DNA from: Pegoplata infirma
Taxonomy: Eukaryota; Arthropoda; Insecta; Diptera; Anthomyiidae
Assembly (NCBI GenBank): GCA_963921195.1
Contig: OY992538.1
Span: forward strand, 60,874,852-60,938,851
Length of the DNA stretch: 64,000 nucleotides
Reading direction: 5' to 3'
The notes under the pieces are model-generated. The model saw only the letters and a list, made by a program, of their open reading frames with translations, was not told the origin of the DNA and ran no database searches. The stretch's first letter is position 1. The number at the start of each line of letters is the position of its first letter. Made by a program: the position numbers and the translations under genes. This document shows positions 63,753 through 64,000 of the stretch, piece after piece.

Positions 63753-64000
63753 GTGTCGTGGCATTCTATTAGATAACTTTAACCCACATTGGCTGGGGAT
63801 CAAAAATGACCCCCGCATGAAATTTGAAGTTTAGAGCTTAAATTTTGTGCTATTAACAAGTATAAAACGGCTTTTGTGTTTTTTACCCTAGCTATTATTT
63901 CGTATTAATATATTATCTTTAAAAAAATCGTTTTTATAGAAAATTAATTTGTGGCAGTCTATTAGATTTCTTTAACCCACATTGGCCAGGGGTCAAAAAT
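63753..64000. repeat. Direct repeat of about 197 bp, running off the window
   Basis: 'gtggcattctattagataac' (63755) and 'gtggcagtctattagatttc' (63952) are each followed by 'tttaacccacattggc' and a 'ggggatcaaaaat' or 'ggggtcaaaaat' block. The second unit is cut by the window end, so the array may continue. Confidence 0.75.

Overview
This window is AT-rich eukaryotic DNA with no intact protein-coding gene that I can support. The best fit is intergenic or large-intron DNA of a higher fly (Brachycera, possibly a calyptrate). The reasons are a decayed Tc1/mariner transposase with DD41D spacing, a 5'-truncated Jockey-type reverse-transcriptase tail, several copies of the fly-type dispersed repeat with the GTCCGTCCGTCTGT core, a Helitron-like unit, and TG/CAA/poly-T microsatellites. 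Family names are from memory of motif and terminal-repeat patterns; no database search was run.

The window is a nested mosaic of non-autonomous DNA transposons and satellites. Region by region: 1-5 kb has satellite-like units, a 15-17 bp minisatellite (960-1965) and a foldback split by a CCCAGC-ended MITE. 5.1-7.85 kb is a Helitron-like element. 8.5-9.4 kb is a fly D-repeat. 10.2-13.8 kb is a foldback invaded by a CACT-ended element and by two nested CCCGAG-ended elements. 14.4-15.4 kb is a CACTC-ended element. 16.8-22.6 kb is a 47-bp ATCGAT satellite split by a mariner copy, which is itself split by a Transib-like foldback carrying tRNA-like modules. 25.4-26.3 kb is a hAT foldback. 28.2-32.3 kb is a GGGTGGCAC-ended element carrying two further elements. 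33.2-37 kb is a CACCG-ended element inside a 35-bp GTCTCAGA satellite, and it contains a second Transib-like element, a CCCGAG element and a CGGCCATTCC foldback. 39-43 kb is a CAGTGG-associated repeat cluster with the Jockey fragment. 43.4-45.2 kb is a second hAT element. 45.4-46.6 kb is a TIR element with a five-fold GACGGAGTTTACA motif. 49-51 kb has a TIR element with two tRNA-like modules and a MULE-like element. 52.1-56.1 kb is a 4-kb CACTG-ended element with nested MITEs. 56.3-57.6 and 60.2-61.0 kb are more GTCTCAGA satellite. 61.3-62.6 kb is a long foldback.

The least repeat-like stretches are 15.8-16.8, 22.7-23.9, 38.0-39.0, 47.2-48.1 and 58.5-60.2 kb. They hold microsatellites and nothing I can call a gene. 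Because many elements keep clean target-site duplications, and several sit inside recognisable older repeats, the order of insertion can be read directly. That nesting, the RSS-like CACAGTG termini, the tRNA-like modules inside foldbacks and the relationship between the two satellites are the main points of interest.
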